NCBI GenBank assembly: GCA_964646925.1
Contig: CAZYIC010000015.1
Span: 1-22,306, forward strand
Reading direction: 5' to 3'
DNA: 22,306 bases
DNA from: GWB1-37-8 sp964646925
GTDB taxonomy: Bacteria; Patescibacteriota; Microgenomatia; Levybacterales; UBA12049
A program made the position numbers and the translations under genes. Below the pieces are notes generated by a model. The model saw only the letters and a program-made list of their open reading frames with translations. It was not told where the DNA came from and made no database searches. Below are positions 1 to 6,111 of this stretch, one piece after another. Position 1 is the first letter of the stretch. Each line of letters opens with the position of its first letter.

Positions 1-52
1 CAATATCAAAATTCAAAATAATTAAATCTGTTTGGGATTTGTAATTTTGGAT
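1..52. repeat. AT-rich repetitive-looking tail downstream of gap
   Basis: This short non-coding stretch after the gap stop codon is made of loosely repeated ATTTGG/GGATTT and CAAAATTC words. It resembles in composition the AT-rich element inside pgk near 2.8 kb and the repeats flanking the Fic gene. No gene and no clear hairpin with a U-tract is visible. It is cut by the window edge, so its true extent is unknown. Confidence 0.3.
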
Positions 53-1165
53 TTAGGATTTACCGACTAGTATTACCTCTTCTACTAGTCGGTTTGCATA
101 TCCGAATTCATTGTCATACCAAGCAATAACTTTTACCATATTGCCCGAAACAACCTGAGTCAAAGATAAGTCAACTATTGATGAATGGGAATTGCCGATT
201 ATATCACTTGAAACAATCGGATCTTCTGTAACCTCCAAAATGTTTTTATAAACTGGATTTTCAGCTTCTTTTTTGAAAATTTCATTTACTTCTTCTTTTG
301 TGGTGTTTCTGGAAAGCAAAAACGTAAAATCAGACAAAGATCCAACAGCAACCGGAACTCTGATTGCCAAACCGTTGAATATCCCTTTAAGTTCAGGAAT
401 TGCCTGCGAAGCGGCAATTGTTGCGCCTGTTGAAGTTGGAATTATATTTTGTCCCGCAGCCCTTGCTCTTCTATAATCCTTGTGTCCTCCGTCTTGCAAA
501 CGCTGATCCGAAGTAAACCCGTGAATTGTTGTCATCATTGCTTTTTCAACGCCAAAATTATTAACCATTATCTTTGCAACAGGAGCAATGCAATTGGTAG
601 TGCAAGAAGCATTGTTGATTAAACTCTCGCCTTTGTAATTATTGTCATTAACTGACAAAACATAAGTTGCAACAGCTTGTCCTGAGCCTGCCGAAAGATC
701 TTTTGCAGGCGCTGAAAGCACAACTTTTTTTGCTCCTGCTGTTAAATGAGCTTGCAATTTTTCCGCAGTTAAAAAATGGCCTGTTGATTCTATAACAACA
801 TCAACACCCAGATCTTTCCAGGGAAGAAGTGTGGGATCTTTTTGGGAAAAAACCGGAATCTTTTGATCATTAATAATTAAATTACCTATCATGTCATTCT
901 GAGGCGCAGCCGAAGAATCTACCTGCCCGCCAGTGCCAGGCGTTGGCAGGCGGGGATCCTTCGTCGCTTCGCAACTCAGGATGACATTCGCAGACAAAGG
1001 ACCATACGAAGTGTCATACTTTAATAAATACATCCAGCCTTTTATATCCGTTGAGGAACCGGCATTAATTGCAACTACTTCCAAATCTTCCGCATGTTTT
1101 TGCAAAATTACCCTATGCGCAACTCTGCCAATTCTCCCGTATCCATTTATCGCAACCCTAATCAT
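53..1165 (-). CDS. gap: Glyceraldehyde-3-phosphate dehydrogenase with an in-frame repeat insertion
   Basis: This enzyme catalyses the phosphorylating oxidation of glyceraldehyde 3-phosphate to 1,3-bisphosphoglycerate in cytoplasmic glycolysis. The 370-residue protein has the N-terminal dinucleotide-binding motif NGYGRIGR (residues 7-14), the catalytic motif NNASCTTNC with Cys188, His215 in TTIHGFTSDQ, and the C-terminal WYDNEFGYANR. Members of the family are usually about 335 residues. The excess is explained by roughly residues 60-92, encoded by a hairpin-forming repeat at 891-987, in the loop before the NLIINDQKIPV strand. The position that is Asp in many NAD-dependent enzymes (VNDLT) reads AINAGSS here, so cofactor preference may differ. 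The start is supported by a promoter whose -10 box lies six bases upstream, leaving no room for a ribosome binding site. It is the last gene of a minus-strand run that also contains pgk. Confidence 0.95.
   Translation of the reverse strand: MIRVAINGYGRIGRVAHRVILQKHAEDLEVVAINAGSSTDIKGWMYLLKYDTSYGPLSANVILSCEATKDPRLPTPGTGGQVDSSAAPQNDMIGNLIINDQKIPVFSQKDPTLLPWKDLGVDVVIESTGHFLTAEKLQAHLTAGAKKVVLSAPAKDLSAGSGQAVATYVLSVNDNNYKGESLINNASCTTNCIAPVAKIMVNNFGVEKAMMTTIHGFTSDQRLQDGGHKDYRRARAAGQNIIPTSTGATIAASQAIPELKGIFNGLAIRVPVAVGSLSDFTFLLSRNTTKEEVNEIFKKEAENPVYKNILEVTEDPIVSSDIIGNSHSSIVDLSLTQVVSGNMVKVIAWYDNEFGYANRLVEEVILVGKS
891..987. repeat. 97 bp palindromic element inside gap
   Basis: The outer arms at 891-903 (ATGTCATTCTGAG) and 975-987 (CTCAGGATGACAT) pair at 12 of 13 positions. 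Inside them, 911-920 and 954-963 pair at 8 of 10, and the CCCGCC at 926-931 pairs with GGCGGG at 949-954. The core is far richer in GC than the surrounding gene. The element is open in the gap frame and contributes about 32 residues rich in Pro, Gly, Thr and Ser. It looks like a mobile palindromic repeat fixed in a surface loop, comparable in concept to Rickettsia palindromic elements, though no sequence relation is claimed. Confidence 0.8.
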
Positions 1166-1171
1166 AAAAAT

Positions 1172-1200
1172 ATTATATAGAATTACCGATAACTCAACAA
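1172..1200 (-). promoter_or_regulatory. gap promoter, leaderless type
   Basis: Read on the minus strand there is TTGTTG (1195-1200), a 17 bp spacer, and a perfect TATAAT (1172-1177). Only six bases (ATTTTT) separate the -10 box from the ATG, so transcription should begin at or next to the start codon. The 15 bases TATAATATTTTTATG recur exactly in front of the gene starting at 1950. Confidence 0.6.
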
Positions 1201-1217
1201 GAGGATTCTAACAACTG

Positions 1218-1754
1218 TTATTCTCTTGTCCTCTCAGAGAATCTTCTATTTATCATCACAATATCGGGTGACAATATTGAAGCGAGAATACATTTCGAAC
1301 GATTTCTTTTCTCTATATAAATCAATGGTTTTCTTTCTAACTCATGGAAGTAGGGAGAAGGAAAATCTCTTGAATTTGCAGTTAAAATTAACGAGCCTGT
1401 CAAAATAGCAGTTGCGCCTATAAATTTATCGCCATCTTCAATTTGTTTTTGCTCGATACCTTCGATTTTATAAATAGTTTCCAACTGACCTGAAGCAATC
1501 AATACGTTATCTGTTAAATAATATCTTTGAAATATGTTTAGAATACGAAGCATTTCCGCTTCATTTTTAACATTTGCTCCTTTTAAGAGCTCGTATATCG
1601 TTATGTCTGAAATGGCAAAACCAAATCCCCTCTGCAATAATTCCGATAAGTAAGGAACAAAAACCAATGATGCATTTCTATCTGCTGAATATTGAATGAT
1701 ATTACTGTCTAAAATTATATTCTGCTTGGGTTGTGTTTTATTTTCGTTATCCAT
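1218..1754 (-). CDS. PIN-domain protein, probable VapC-like ribonuclease toxin
   Basis: This 178-residue protein has the PIN-domain arrangement of acidic residues: Asp16 in IILDSNII, Glu55 in ITIYELLKG, Asp109 in DGDKFIGATAI, and the late NSRD segment around 127-130. PIN proteins are Mg-dependent ribonucleases, many of them toxins of VapBC pairs. It is longer than a typical VapC of about 130 residues because of an N-terminal polar tail and about 35 extra C-terminal residues. Its start overlaps the end of the preceding small gene by eight bases, which suggests translational coupling and a toxin/antitoxin relationship. It lies between pgk and gap in the same direction. A function in RNA processing other than toxicity is possible. 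Confidence 0.75.
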   Translation of the reverse strand: MDNENKTQPKQNIILDSNIIQYSADRNASLVFVPYLSELLQRGFGFAISDITIYELLKGANVKNEAEMLRILNIFQRYYLTDNVLIASGQLETIYKIEGIEQKQIEDGDKFIGATAILTGSLILTANSRDFPSPYFHELERKPLIYIEKRNRSKCILASILSPDIVMINRRFSERTRE

Positions 1755-1950
1755 TTTGGGGATTTGCTATTGGAGGAAAAAGCTGCTCTCTTGCAGCTCT
1801 TTTTAAATTCTTAACCATTTCTACGATAGACGTTTGTTTTCCGCTATTATCTACAGCATTAGAGCCAACATCAATCCGTTGATTAGGTAAGTTAATTTTA
1901 CCCTTTATTACTTCTGGATTTACTTGATTTTGTATTTGTGATTTGCTCAT
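1747..1950 (-). CDS. Small hypothetical protein, candidate antitoxin of the adjacent PIN protein
   Basis: The 67-residue product is polar and has no motif I recognise. The N-terminal half is rich in Asn and Gln, and residues about 40-57 (SIVEMVKNLKRAAREQ) could form a basic amphipathic helix. It overlaps the PIN gene by eight bases in the usual antitoxin-first order. The start is well supported by a TATAAT box six bases upstream, identical in context to the gap promoter. No DNA-binding fold is evident, so the antitoxin role rests only on position and coupling. Confidence 0.6.
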   Translation of the reverse strand: MSKSQIQNQVNPEVIKGKINLPNQRIDVGSNAVDNSGKQTSIVEMVKNLKRAAREQLFPPIANPQNG

Positions 1951-1956
1951 AAAAAT

Positions 1957-1962
1957 ATTATA
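1957..1962 (-). promoter_or_regulatory. -10 box for the small gene and PIN pair
   Basis: A perfect TATAAT on the minus strand is followed by ATTTTT and the ATG at 1950, giving the same TATAATATTTTTATG string as at gap. A matching -35 box is not convincing. It lies just after the pgk stop, so the pair can be transcribed separately from pgk. Confidence 0.5.
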
Positions 1963-1993
1963 TCACTTATATTCAAGGTTAAAATAGGCAAAA

Positions 1994-3097
1994 TTAAAGC
2001 GTTAATGTTTCTATACCAGGTAATTTTTCGCCGCTTAAAAACGCCAGCATTGCGCCGCCGCCGGTTGAAGCAAAAGAAAATTTATCCAAAATTCCGATCC
2101 TATTTAGAAACTCAACAGTGTCTCCTCCCCCAACAATAGAATAAGCCTTGCTATTAATAATGGCCTGCGCTATTTTGCGGGTAGCCTGAAATTGATCCTC
2201 TCTTTCTAACGATATAAAACCCATTGTTCCATTCCAAATAATTGTTTTAGCCAGCGGGATTATTTCCAAAAAATTATTTAGACTATTTTGGGTAATAGAT
2301 AAATCATCCGGTGTCGAATCGGCAACCAGAAGAATTGATTTTTGACCCTCTATTTTCTCGTGCTGCACTTTGACAAGTGTTTTTGTTTCTTGCGCTATTT
2401 TTCCTCCAACCAAAACATAATCCGCAATCCTATGCATTTTTTCAACCAAGCTGAGCTTGGTTTCTAATTTTTTCCCTCCGATTATAACCACTAATGGCCG
2501 TTTGGGATTTTCCATAGCCTTAGTTAAGTTAGCAATTTCTTTTTCCAAATGAAATCCGGCAAAATGAGGCAATAAATGCGTTATTCCGACAATTGAAGCG
2601 TGATTCCGATGGCACATCGCGAACGCATCATTTACATAAACCTCCGCCAAATTGGCAAGTTTTTTTGCAAATTCAGGATCATTTTTTTCTTCCCCTTCAT
2701 AAAACCTTAAATTTTCCAAAAGAAAAATGTTTTCTCCTATTTGCCAGCCGTCAAAATCTCCAAGTTTTACAAATTTTAAATTTTCAATTTTTAATTTCAA
2801 TTCAAATTTCGAATTTAAAATTTCAAATTTCTTAAAAAACCAATGTGCGACAGATTCCAAACTCAAATTTTTATCTAATCCTTTTGGGCGACCAAGGTGT
2901 CCCCCAATAATAACTTTGCAATTTTGCTTTAATAAATATTCAATCGTCGGCAATGCTGCTTTAAGTCTCGTATCATCTTCGATCCTTCCCGCTTTCCCCT
3001 TCCCGCTTTCCCCTTCCGCAAGCGGAACATCCAAATCCGCTCTCAAAAAAACAGTTTTCCCTTTTACATCCGCATTTTTCAGCAATGGCAAATTCAT
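1994..3097 (-). CDS. pgk: Phosphoglycerate kinase
   Basis: This enzyme transfers phosphate from 1,3-bisphosphoglycerate to ADP and is the step after gap. The 367-residue protein shows RADLDVPL (19-26), GGHLGRPKG (65-73), LLENLRFYEGEEKND, DAFAMCHRNHAS, GGKKLETKLSLVEKM, WNGTMGF, SIVGGGDTVEF and the C-terminal STGGGAMLAFLSGEKLPG. Small deviations from the usual family sequence are Asp for Asn in RVDFNVP and Thr for Pro in WNGPMG. Two repeat-like DNA segments are translated within it: a tandem 14-mer plus hairpin encoding about residues 24-38, and an AT-rich element encoding about residues 89-110. The gene starts one base after the vapC stop codon (TAA-T-ATG), so it probably shares that transcript. 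Confidence 0.95.
   Translation of the reverse strand: MNLPLLKNADVKGKTVFLRADLDVPLAEGESGKGKAGRIEDDTRLKAALPTIEYLLKQNCKVIIGGHLGRPKGLDKNLSLESVAHWFFKKFEILNSKFELKLKIENLKFVKLGDFDGWQIGENIFLLENLRFYEGEEKNDPEFAKKLANLAEVYVNDAFAMCHRNHASIVGITHLLPHFAGFHLEKEIANLTKAMENPKRPLVVIIGGKKLETKLSLVEKMHRIADYVLVGGKIAQETKTLVKVQHEKIEGQKSILLVADSTPDDLSITQNSLNNFLEIIPLAKTIIWNGTMGFISLEREDQFQATRKIAQAIINSKAYSIVGGGDTVEFLNRIGILDKFSFASTGGGAMLAFLSGEKLPGIETLTL
2769..2832. repeat. AT-rich repetitive element inside pgk
   Basis: This segment consists almost entirely of overlapping AAATTT, TTTCAA and TTAAAATTT words and encodes a run of Lys, Leu, Phe, Glu and Asn (about residues 89-110) between the SVAHWFF helix and the LLENLRF motif of PGK. 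The base composition is more extreme than the surrounding gene. The host segment is several residues longer than in typical PGKs, which fits an in-frame repeat, but boundaries cannot be set by eye. Confidence 0.5.
2986..3027. repeat. Tandem 14-mer plus short hairpin inside pgk
   Basis: Two perfect copies of TTCCCGCTTTCCCC lie at 2986-2999 and 3000-3013, directly followed by TTCCGC-AA-GCGGAA (3014-3027), a perfect six-base-pair inverted repeat. They encode the Pro-Leu-Ala-Glu-Gly and Gly/Lys-rich loop after RADLDVPL, which is about eight residues longer than the usual KDGKITDD-type loop. Confidence 0.65.
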
Positions 3098-3098
3098 A

Positions 3099-3506
3099 TT
3101 AGTTTTTTAACTTTCTTGGATCAAATAAACGAAGGTCTGGGATTTTTGCAAAATCTTTTTTATTGTTAGTTGCAAGTTCAGCATCAAGATAAATAGAGGT
3201 TGCTGCAATAATTAAATCAGAAACTCCTGCACCCGGAGAATAAGTTTTATGTCTCATTATCGCTCCCAATATCTTTGCTATTGACTCATTTAGATCTTGT
3301 TTTACGAAAAGCGAGAAGGTTTTGTCAGCGATTTCCGCATCATCATTATTCTCTAAAGAAATTGAAGTAAAATACTCTGCAATAACTATAGTTGGCAGAA
3401 TTAATTTCGCGCTTGAGTTTTTCGAACTAAGCAAGTCGTCTAGCCACTTCGCGTATCCATTAGCGTAATCTATAAGAATATTCGTGTCTATAATTATTTT
3501 TTGCAT
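3099..3506 (-). CDS. vapC: VapC-type PIN-domain toxin
   Basis: This 135-residue PIN protein has Asp7 (IIIDTNILIDY), Glu44 (IVIAEYFTS), Asp97 (GVSDLIIAATSIYL) and a late NNKKDFAKIPDLRLF segment. It is of normal VapC length and is preceded four bases away by an AbrB/Phd-like antitoxin gene, so it is very probably a Mg-dependent RNA-cleaving toxin. The following gene, pgk, begins one base after its stop, placing a glycolytic enzyme in the same transcript as the toxin. Confidence 0.85.
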   Translation of the reverse strand: MQKIIIDTNILIDYANGYAKWLDDLLSSKNSSAKLILPTIVIAEYFTSISLENNDDAEIADKTFSLFVKQDLNESIAKILGAIMRHKTYSPGAGVSDLIIAATSIYLDAELATNNKKDFAKIPDLRLFDPRKLKN

Positions 3507-3510
3507 TTAC

Positions 3511-3804
3511 TCACCTTATAATCCCTTTTGAAAGATCTTCGAGGTATTTTCTCTCCTTCTTCTTCCATGCAGGCGTATCTATAACTGACCAATATTTTCT
3601 TTTGGCAGATTTTGCAAAAACCTTCCTAAACTCTTTTAGTATTCTTGCTACTTCTTCGGGCGAATGTTTTGGCCTATCAGGTATAATTCTTACGGTACCG
3701 GCATCTTTTTTTTCCACAATAAATTCTTCCCCTTTGTAAATTACGGAGTTTAACATCTCAAAAAAATTATTTCTAGCTTCGGTTGCGGATATAATATTTT
3801 TCAT
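3511..3804 (-). CDS. Phd/YefM-like antitoxin
   Basis: The 97-residue product starts MKNIISATEARNNFFEMLNS, the characteristic N-terminus of Phd/YefM antitoxins, followed by EEFIVEKKDAGTVRIIP, the beta-hairpin of that fold. The C-terminal part (from about residue 45) is highly charged and would wrap the toxin. I chose the ATG at 3804 rather than one 60 bases upstream because a TTGACA-17-TACACT promoter and a perfect inverted repeat lie within those 60 bases. The neighbour downstream is vapC. The inverted repeat over the -10 box suggests autoregulation of the pair, and with it pgk. Confidence 0.8.
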   Translation of the reverse strand: MKNIISATEARNNFFEMLNSVIYKGEEFIVEKKDAGTVRIIPDRPKHSPEEVARILKEFRKVFAKSAKRKYWSVIDTPAWKKKERKYLEDLSKGIIR

Positions 3805-3813
3805 AACAAGCTG

Positions 3814-3842
3814 AGTGTACAACATGTACACCACCTTGTCAA
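3814..3842 (-). promoter_or_regulatory. Antitoxin promoter with overlapping operator palindrome
   Basis: On the minus strand a perfect TTGACA (3837-3842) is separated by 17 bp from TACACT (3814-3819). A perfect inverted repeat, GTGTAC-N5-GTACAC (3815-3831), covers the -10 box. This is the expected layout for self-repression by the antitoxin or toxin-antitoxin complex. The transcript would start only a few bases before the ATG. Confidence 0.65.
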
Positions 3843-3981
3843 TAGCCCAAATTCTATTTCCCAATATTTAAACCCCTATTTAATTATTTCAAGCGGCCGC
3901 ATGTTATAGTTAAATGGCTAAATGACTTTTTTACGTCCCTTAAATTCGGTTTTTGCATGGCAACACGCAGAGCTCATGTTC

Positions 3982-3990
3982 TGATATAAT
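3982..3990 (+). promoter_or_regulatory. Extended -10 promoter of the MetF-family gene
   Basis: TGATATAAT is a perfect extended -10 element ten bases upstream of the chosen ATG. No -35 box is clear, as is common for extended -10 promoters. The neighbourhood GATATAATC-C-CTCATTATG is repeated almost exactly at 4889-4909, before the short remnant downstream. Confidence 0.5.
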
Positions 3991-4000
3991 CACCCTCATT

Positions 4001-4885
4001 ATGATTCATGAAACCGAACTTTTCGCTAGACTTCATGATCGTCAGTTTGTAATAAGCGCGCAGATTGATCCGCCTTTAACTTCTGTCGAAGGTCTCGATA
4101 CGGAAATCGGGCAACTCCGTAAAGCAGGAGTTACAGTTATTGATGTAAACTCTCGCAGCAGGCTTTCTTTAGACGCAACAAGAATAGCTCAAAGGTACAA
4201 GCGTATGTTTAGTTTTGAAGTTGTAATTCCACATCTAACCCCACGCAATGCGACAATTTTTGGTCTTTTAACACAAGTCCATACCACATACAATATGGAC
4301 GATATTCATGATTTCTTAATTATAACAGGAGACCCTCAAGAAATTACTGATCAACCCAATGAGCAGAAACAACCAGATGCAATAGAGGCAATTCTAGCAA
4401 TTGATAAGCTACGAAGGGACAGGAATTTAAGTATCACATTAGCTGGAGCAACTAATCAGTACGCTAGGGATCTGTCACACGAAATAGACAGAACTCAACA
4501 AAAAATAAAAGCAGGGGCAGATTTTTTGATGAGCCAGACTGTTTTTGATCCGCGACAGATTGAGCATACAGTAACTTTTTTCAAAAAGGTTGTTGGACCC
4601 AATAAAGATATTCCCTTTATGATAGGGCTATGGCAGATTACGTCAATGGAAACTGTAAAAAAAATTCATAACGGAGACATTCCGGGAGTTGTTATGCCAG
4701 AAGACATATTCCAAGAAGCAATTTCTCAAGCTGATGATGAAGCCTTAAGAACATGGAACGAGCAAAAAACAGCAGAATTGGTTAAGTACATAAAGGGAGA
4801 TAGAGCTGCTCAAGGCATCTACATTGTTGCTCCAAATAGAAAACCAAGTAGAATAATTCCCCTTTTGCAACGGTTAGCTGAGTAA
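4001..4885 (+). CDS. Methylenetetrahydrofolate reductase (MetF) family protein, altered active site
   Basis: MetF enzymes are FAD-dependent TIM barrels that reduce 5,10-methylenetetrahydrofolate to the 5-methyl form. In this 294-residue protein the family elements can be followed in order: ISAQIDPPL (18-26), IPHLTPRNATIFGL, FLIITGDPQE, KIKAGADFLMSQTVFD, IPFMIGLWQITS, and a C-terminal GIYIVAPNRK. The glutamate of the usual SFEFFPP motif, which in E. coli MetF (Glu28) serves as the acid in the folate half-reaction, is Gln21 (codon CAG). The enzyme may therefore be impaired or use another substrate. An upstream in-frame ATG at 3953 is possible but lies before the -10 box at 3985. The gene stands alone on this strand with no other folate gene nearby. 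Confidence 0.75.
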   Translation: MIHETELFARLHDRQFVISAQIDPPLTSVEGLDTEIGQLRKAGVTVIDVNSRSRLSLDATRIAQRYKRMFSFEVVIPHLTPRNATIFGLLTQVHTTYNMDDIHDFLIITGDPQEITDQPNEQKQPDAIEAILAIDKLRRDRNLSITLAGATNQYARDLSHEIDRTQQKIKAGADFLMSQTVFDPRQIEHTVTFFKKVVGPNKDIPFMIGLWQITSMETVKKIHNGDIPGVVMPEDIFQEAISQADDEALRTWNEQKTAELVKYIKGDRAAQGIYIVAPNRKPSRIIPLLQRLAE

Positions 4886-4906
4886 AATGATATAATCGCT
4901 CTCATT

Positions 4907-4948
4907 ATGGCAGTTACGATAGTTATTCAGGCAGGAAACGATTTCTAA
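4907..4948 (+). pseudogene. 13-codon remnant resembling the N-terminus of a MobA-like nucleotidyltransferase
   Basis: An ATG ten bases after a TGATATAAT promoter element opens a 13-residue reading frame, MAVTIVIQAGNDF, then stops. The first ten residues resemble the beta strand and start of the nucleotide-binding loop of MobA-type guanylyltransferases (VIQAGG-S-RMG). The stop coincides with the beginning of the first direct repeat flanking the Fic gene, as if the rest of the gene had been lost there. It may be coincidence or a real micropeptide; the match is short. Confidence 0.35.
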
Positions 4949-4971
4949 AAAACAAAACTCCCTAATTACAA
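4948..4971. repeat. Direct repeat copy 1 flanking the Fic gene
   Basis: The sequence AAAAACAAAACTCC(C)TAATTACAA occurs here and at 6112-6134, identical except for one extra C. A CAGGAA word precedes both copies at nearly the same distance (4932 and 6095), so the similarity extends to about 40 bp. The two copies bracket the Fic gene and its promoter exactly. Confidence 0.65.
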
Positions 4972-4988
4972 AACTCGCATCAGCATAA

Positions 4989-6044
4989 TTATCTAAAATA
5001 AGTTTGGTTTGCAAATTTAACTTGTTCAATAAATAGCTGTTTGATTTTACATATACTGCCTTGCTCGTAGAATAAAATTAAACCCTTTTTAAAACTATCT
5101 TCATCCACACTCCTGTAAGATAAAGGATATAGATCATGAGCTAATAAGACTGCATTGGTCAGCATTCTCGCAGTTCTCTTGTTGCCATCGGCGTATGGCT
5201 GAATGTAAGCGATCATAAACTGCGCAATTAACGCTTTTTCAAACGGGTTTTTAGTTGCGTTAATAACTGTAATTGTTTTTTCAATAACTTCTCTTATTTG
5301 ATGTTCATTATCCAACGGCTGATATGTTGTGCCTGTAATTCCAACCGCTTGCTTTCTAATACCTGTTGTAACGCCTAAATCTTTAATCAGGATGTTATGT
5401 AATTGGCTTACTTGCACGACAGAAAGAACTTTAAAATCATCTTTATTTTTCAATATCTCCTCAAAGGCAGCTTTATGATTTAGTATCATTACTGCTTCAT
5501 CTTTAGTTTTTCCAACAGCTTCTTTTTGCTCCCTAATTAAAGACTCTGTTTCCAAAAGAGTATATGTATTTCCTTCAATTTTTGACGACTTCCAGGATAG
5601 CTCAATCACAAATCTTTGAAGCTCCCGTTTCAAAATATCCTGACTTAATTTAGATGTTTGCTGTTTAAAACTATGGCAATTTCTTTTGAAAACTTTCATT
5701 TCATCTTGCGTAAAAAGATCGTGCAGGCATTCAAATATTCTAAAGTCGAAAGTTTTCCTTACCCCTAAGCGTTTATCTGGATCGTCGACAAAATATCTTT
5801 CGATGTCAAACTTACGAAGAAGACGGTTTACTTGTTTAGGCAAATATTTCGTTGCCCTTGCCTTACCTTCAAATTCAATAAATCCATGCTCCAGCAGAAT
5901 GTTTAGGTCGCGAACCAAGGTGGGTTTCGAAGAGGGATAAGTTTCTTGAATTTTATTTTGGATTTCTTCGCGCAATAAACCCTCTGACTGATTAACAAGA
6001 TTCAAAATATACTTTTGTCTTGGAATTAAAATAGACTCATTCAT
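4989..6044 (-). CDS. Fic-domain protein with winged-helix-like N-terminus and a Gln-substituted Fic motif
   Basis: Fic proteins typically transfer AMP from ATP to target hydroxyls using the motif HxFx(D/E)GN(G/K)RxxR. Here the 351-residue protein has QPYADGNKRTAR at 282-293, with Gln (CAG) in place of the catalytic His. The rest of the anion-binding loop is intact. An inhibitory-helix motif of the S-x-x-x-E-G/N type is present at SSKIEGN (153-159), upstream of the core, as in class II Fic proteins. Residues 1-75 resemble a winged helix (KYILNLVNQSEGLLREEI, then a likely recognition helix PTLVRDLNILLEHGFIEF), so it may bind DNA. The start at 6044 is chosen because promoter and operator lie just upstream and would otherwise fall inside the gene. 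It is isolated, and flanked by direct repeats. Confidence 0.85.
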   Translation of the reverse strand: MNESILIPRQKYILNLVNQSEGLLREEIQNKIQETYPSSKPTLVRDLNILLEHGFIEFEGKARATKYLPKQVNRLLRKFDIERYFVDDPDKRLGVRKTFDFRIFECLHDLFTQDEMKVFKRNCHSFKQQTSKLSQDILKRELQRFVIELSWKSSKIEGNTYTLLETESLIREQKEAVGKTKDEAVMILNHKAAFEEILKNKDDFKVLSVVQVSQLHNILIKDLGVTTGIRKQAVGITGTTYQPLDNEHQIREVIEKTITVINATKNPFEKALIAQFMIAYIQPYADGNKRTARMLTNAVLLAHDLYPLSYRSVDEDSFKKGLILFYEQGSICKIKQLFIEQVKFANQTYFR

Positions 6045-6050
6045 ACATCT

Positions 6051-6079
6051 AATCGTATCATTTTGAGACGATTTGTCAA
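6051..6079 (-). promoter_or_regulatory. Fic gene promoter with operator-like inverted repeat
   Basis: TTGACA (6074-6079) and TACGAT (6052-6057) are 16 bp apart on the minus strand, and seven bases separate the -10 from the ATG at 6044. An inverted repeat AATCGTATCA-TTT-TGAGACGATT (6051-6073, 9 of 10 matching) fills exactly the space from the -10 box to the -35 box. This is a strong candidate binding site for the N-terminal winged helix of the Fic protein itself. Confidence 0.65.
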
Positions 6080-6111
6080 GACCCAAACATTAATCAGGAA
6101 TTCCAAACTAC

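Noticed and set aside
273..476. Plus-strand frame of 67 codons opposite gap
   Set aside because: It is a shadow of the gap coding strand; the GAPDH motifs on the other strand leave no doubt.
2769..2832. CRISPR-like or simple tandem array
   Set aside because: The words overlap irregularly, with no unit of constant length or spacer pattern, and the segment is within an intact pgk frame.
3805..3864. Longer N-terminus of the antitoxin from ATG 3864
   Set aside because: The promoter and operator would then lie within the coding region; MKNIISATEAR is the normal family start.
3865..3981. tRNA or small RNA between the antitoxin and the MetF-family gene
   Set aside because: No cloverleaf, T-loop sequence or strong stem could be found by eye.
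3953..4000. Longer N-terminus of the MetF-family protein from ATG 3953
   Set aside because: The extra residues do not look like the family and the extended -10 box lies inside this segment.
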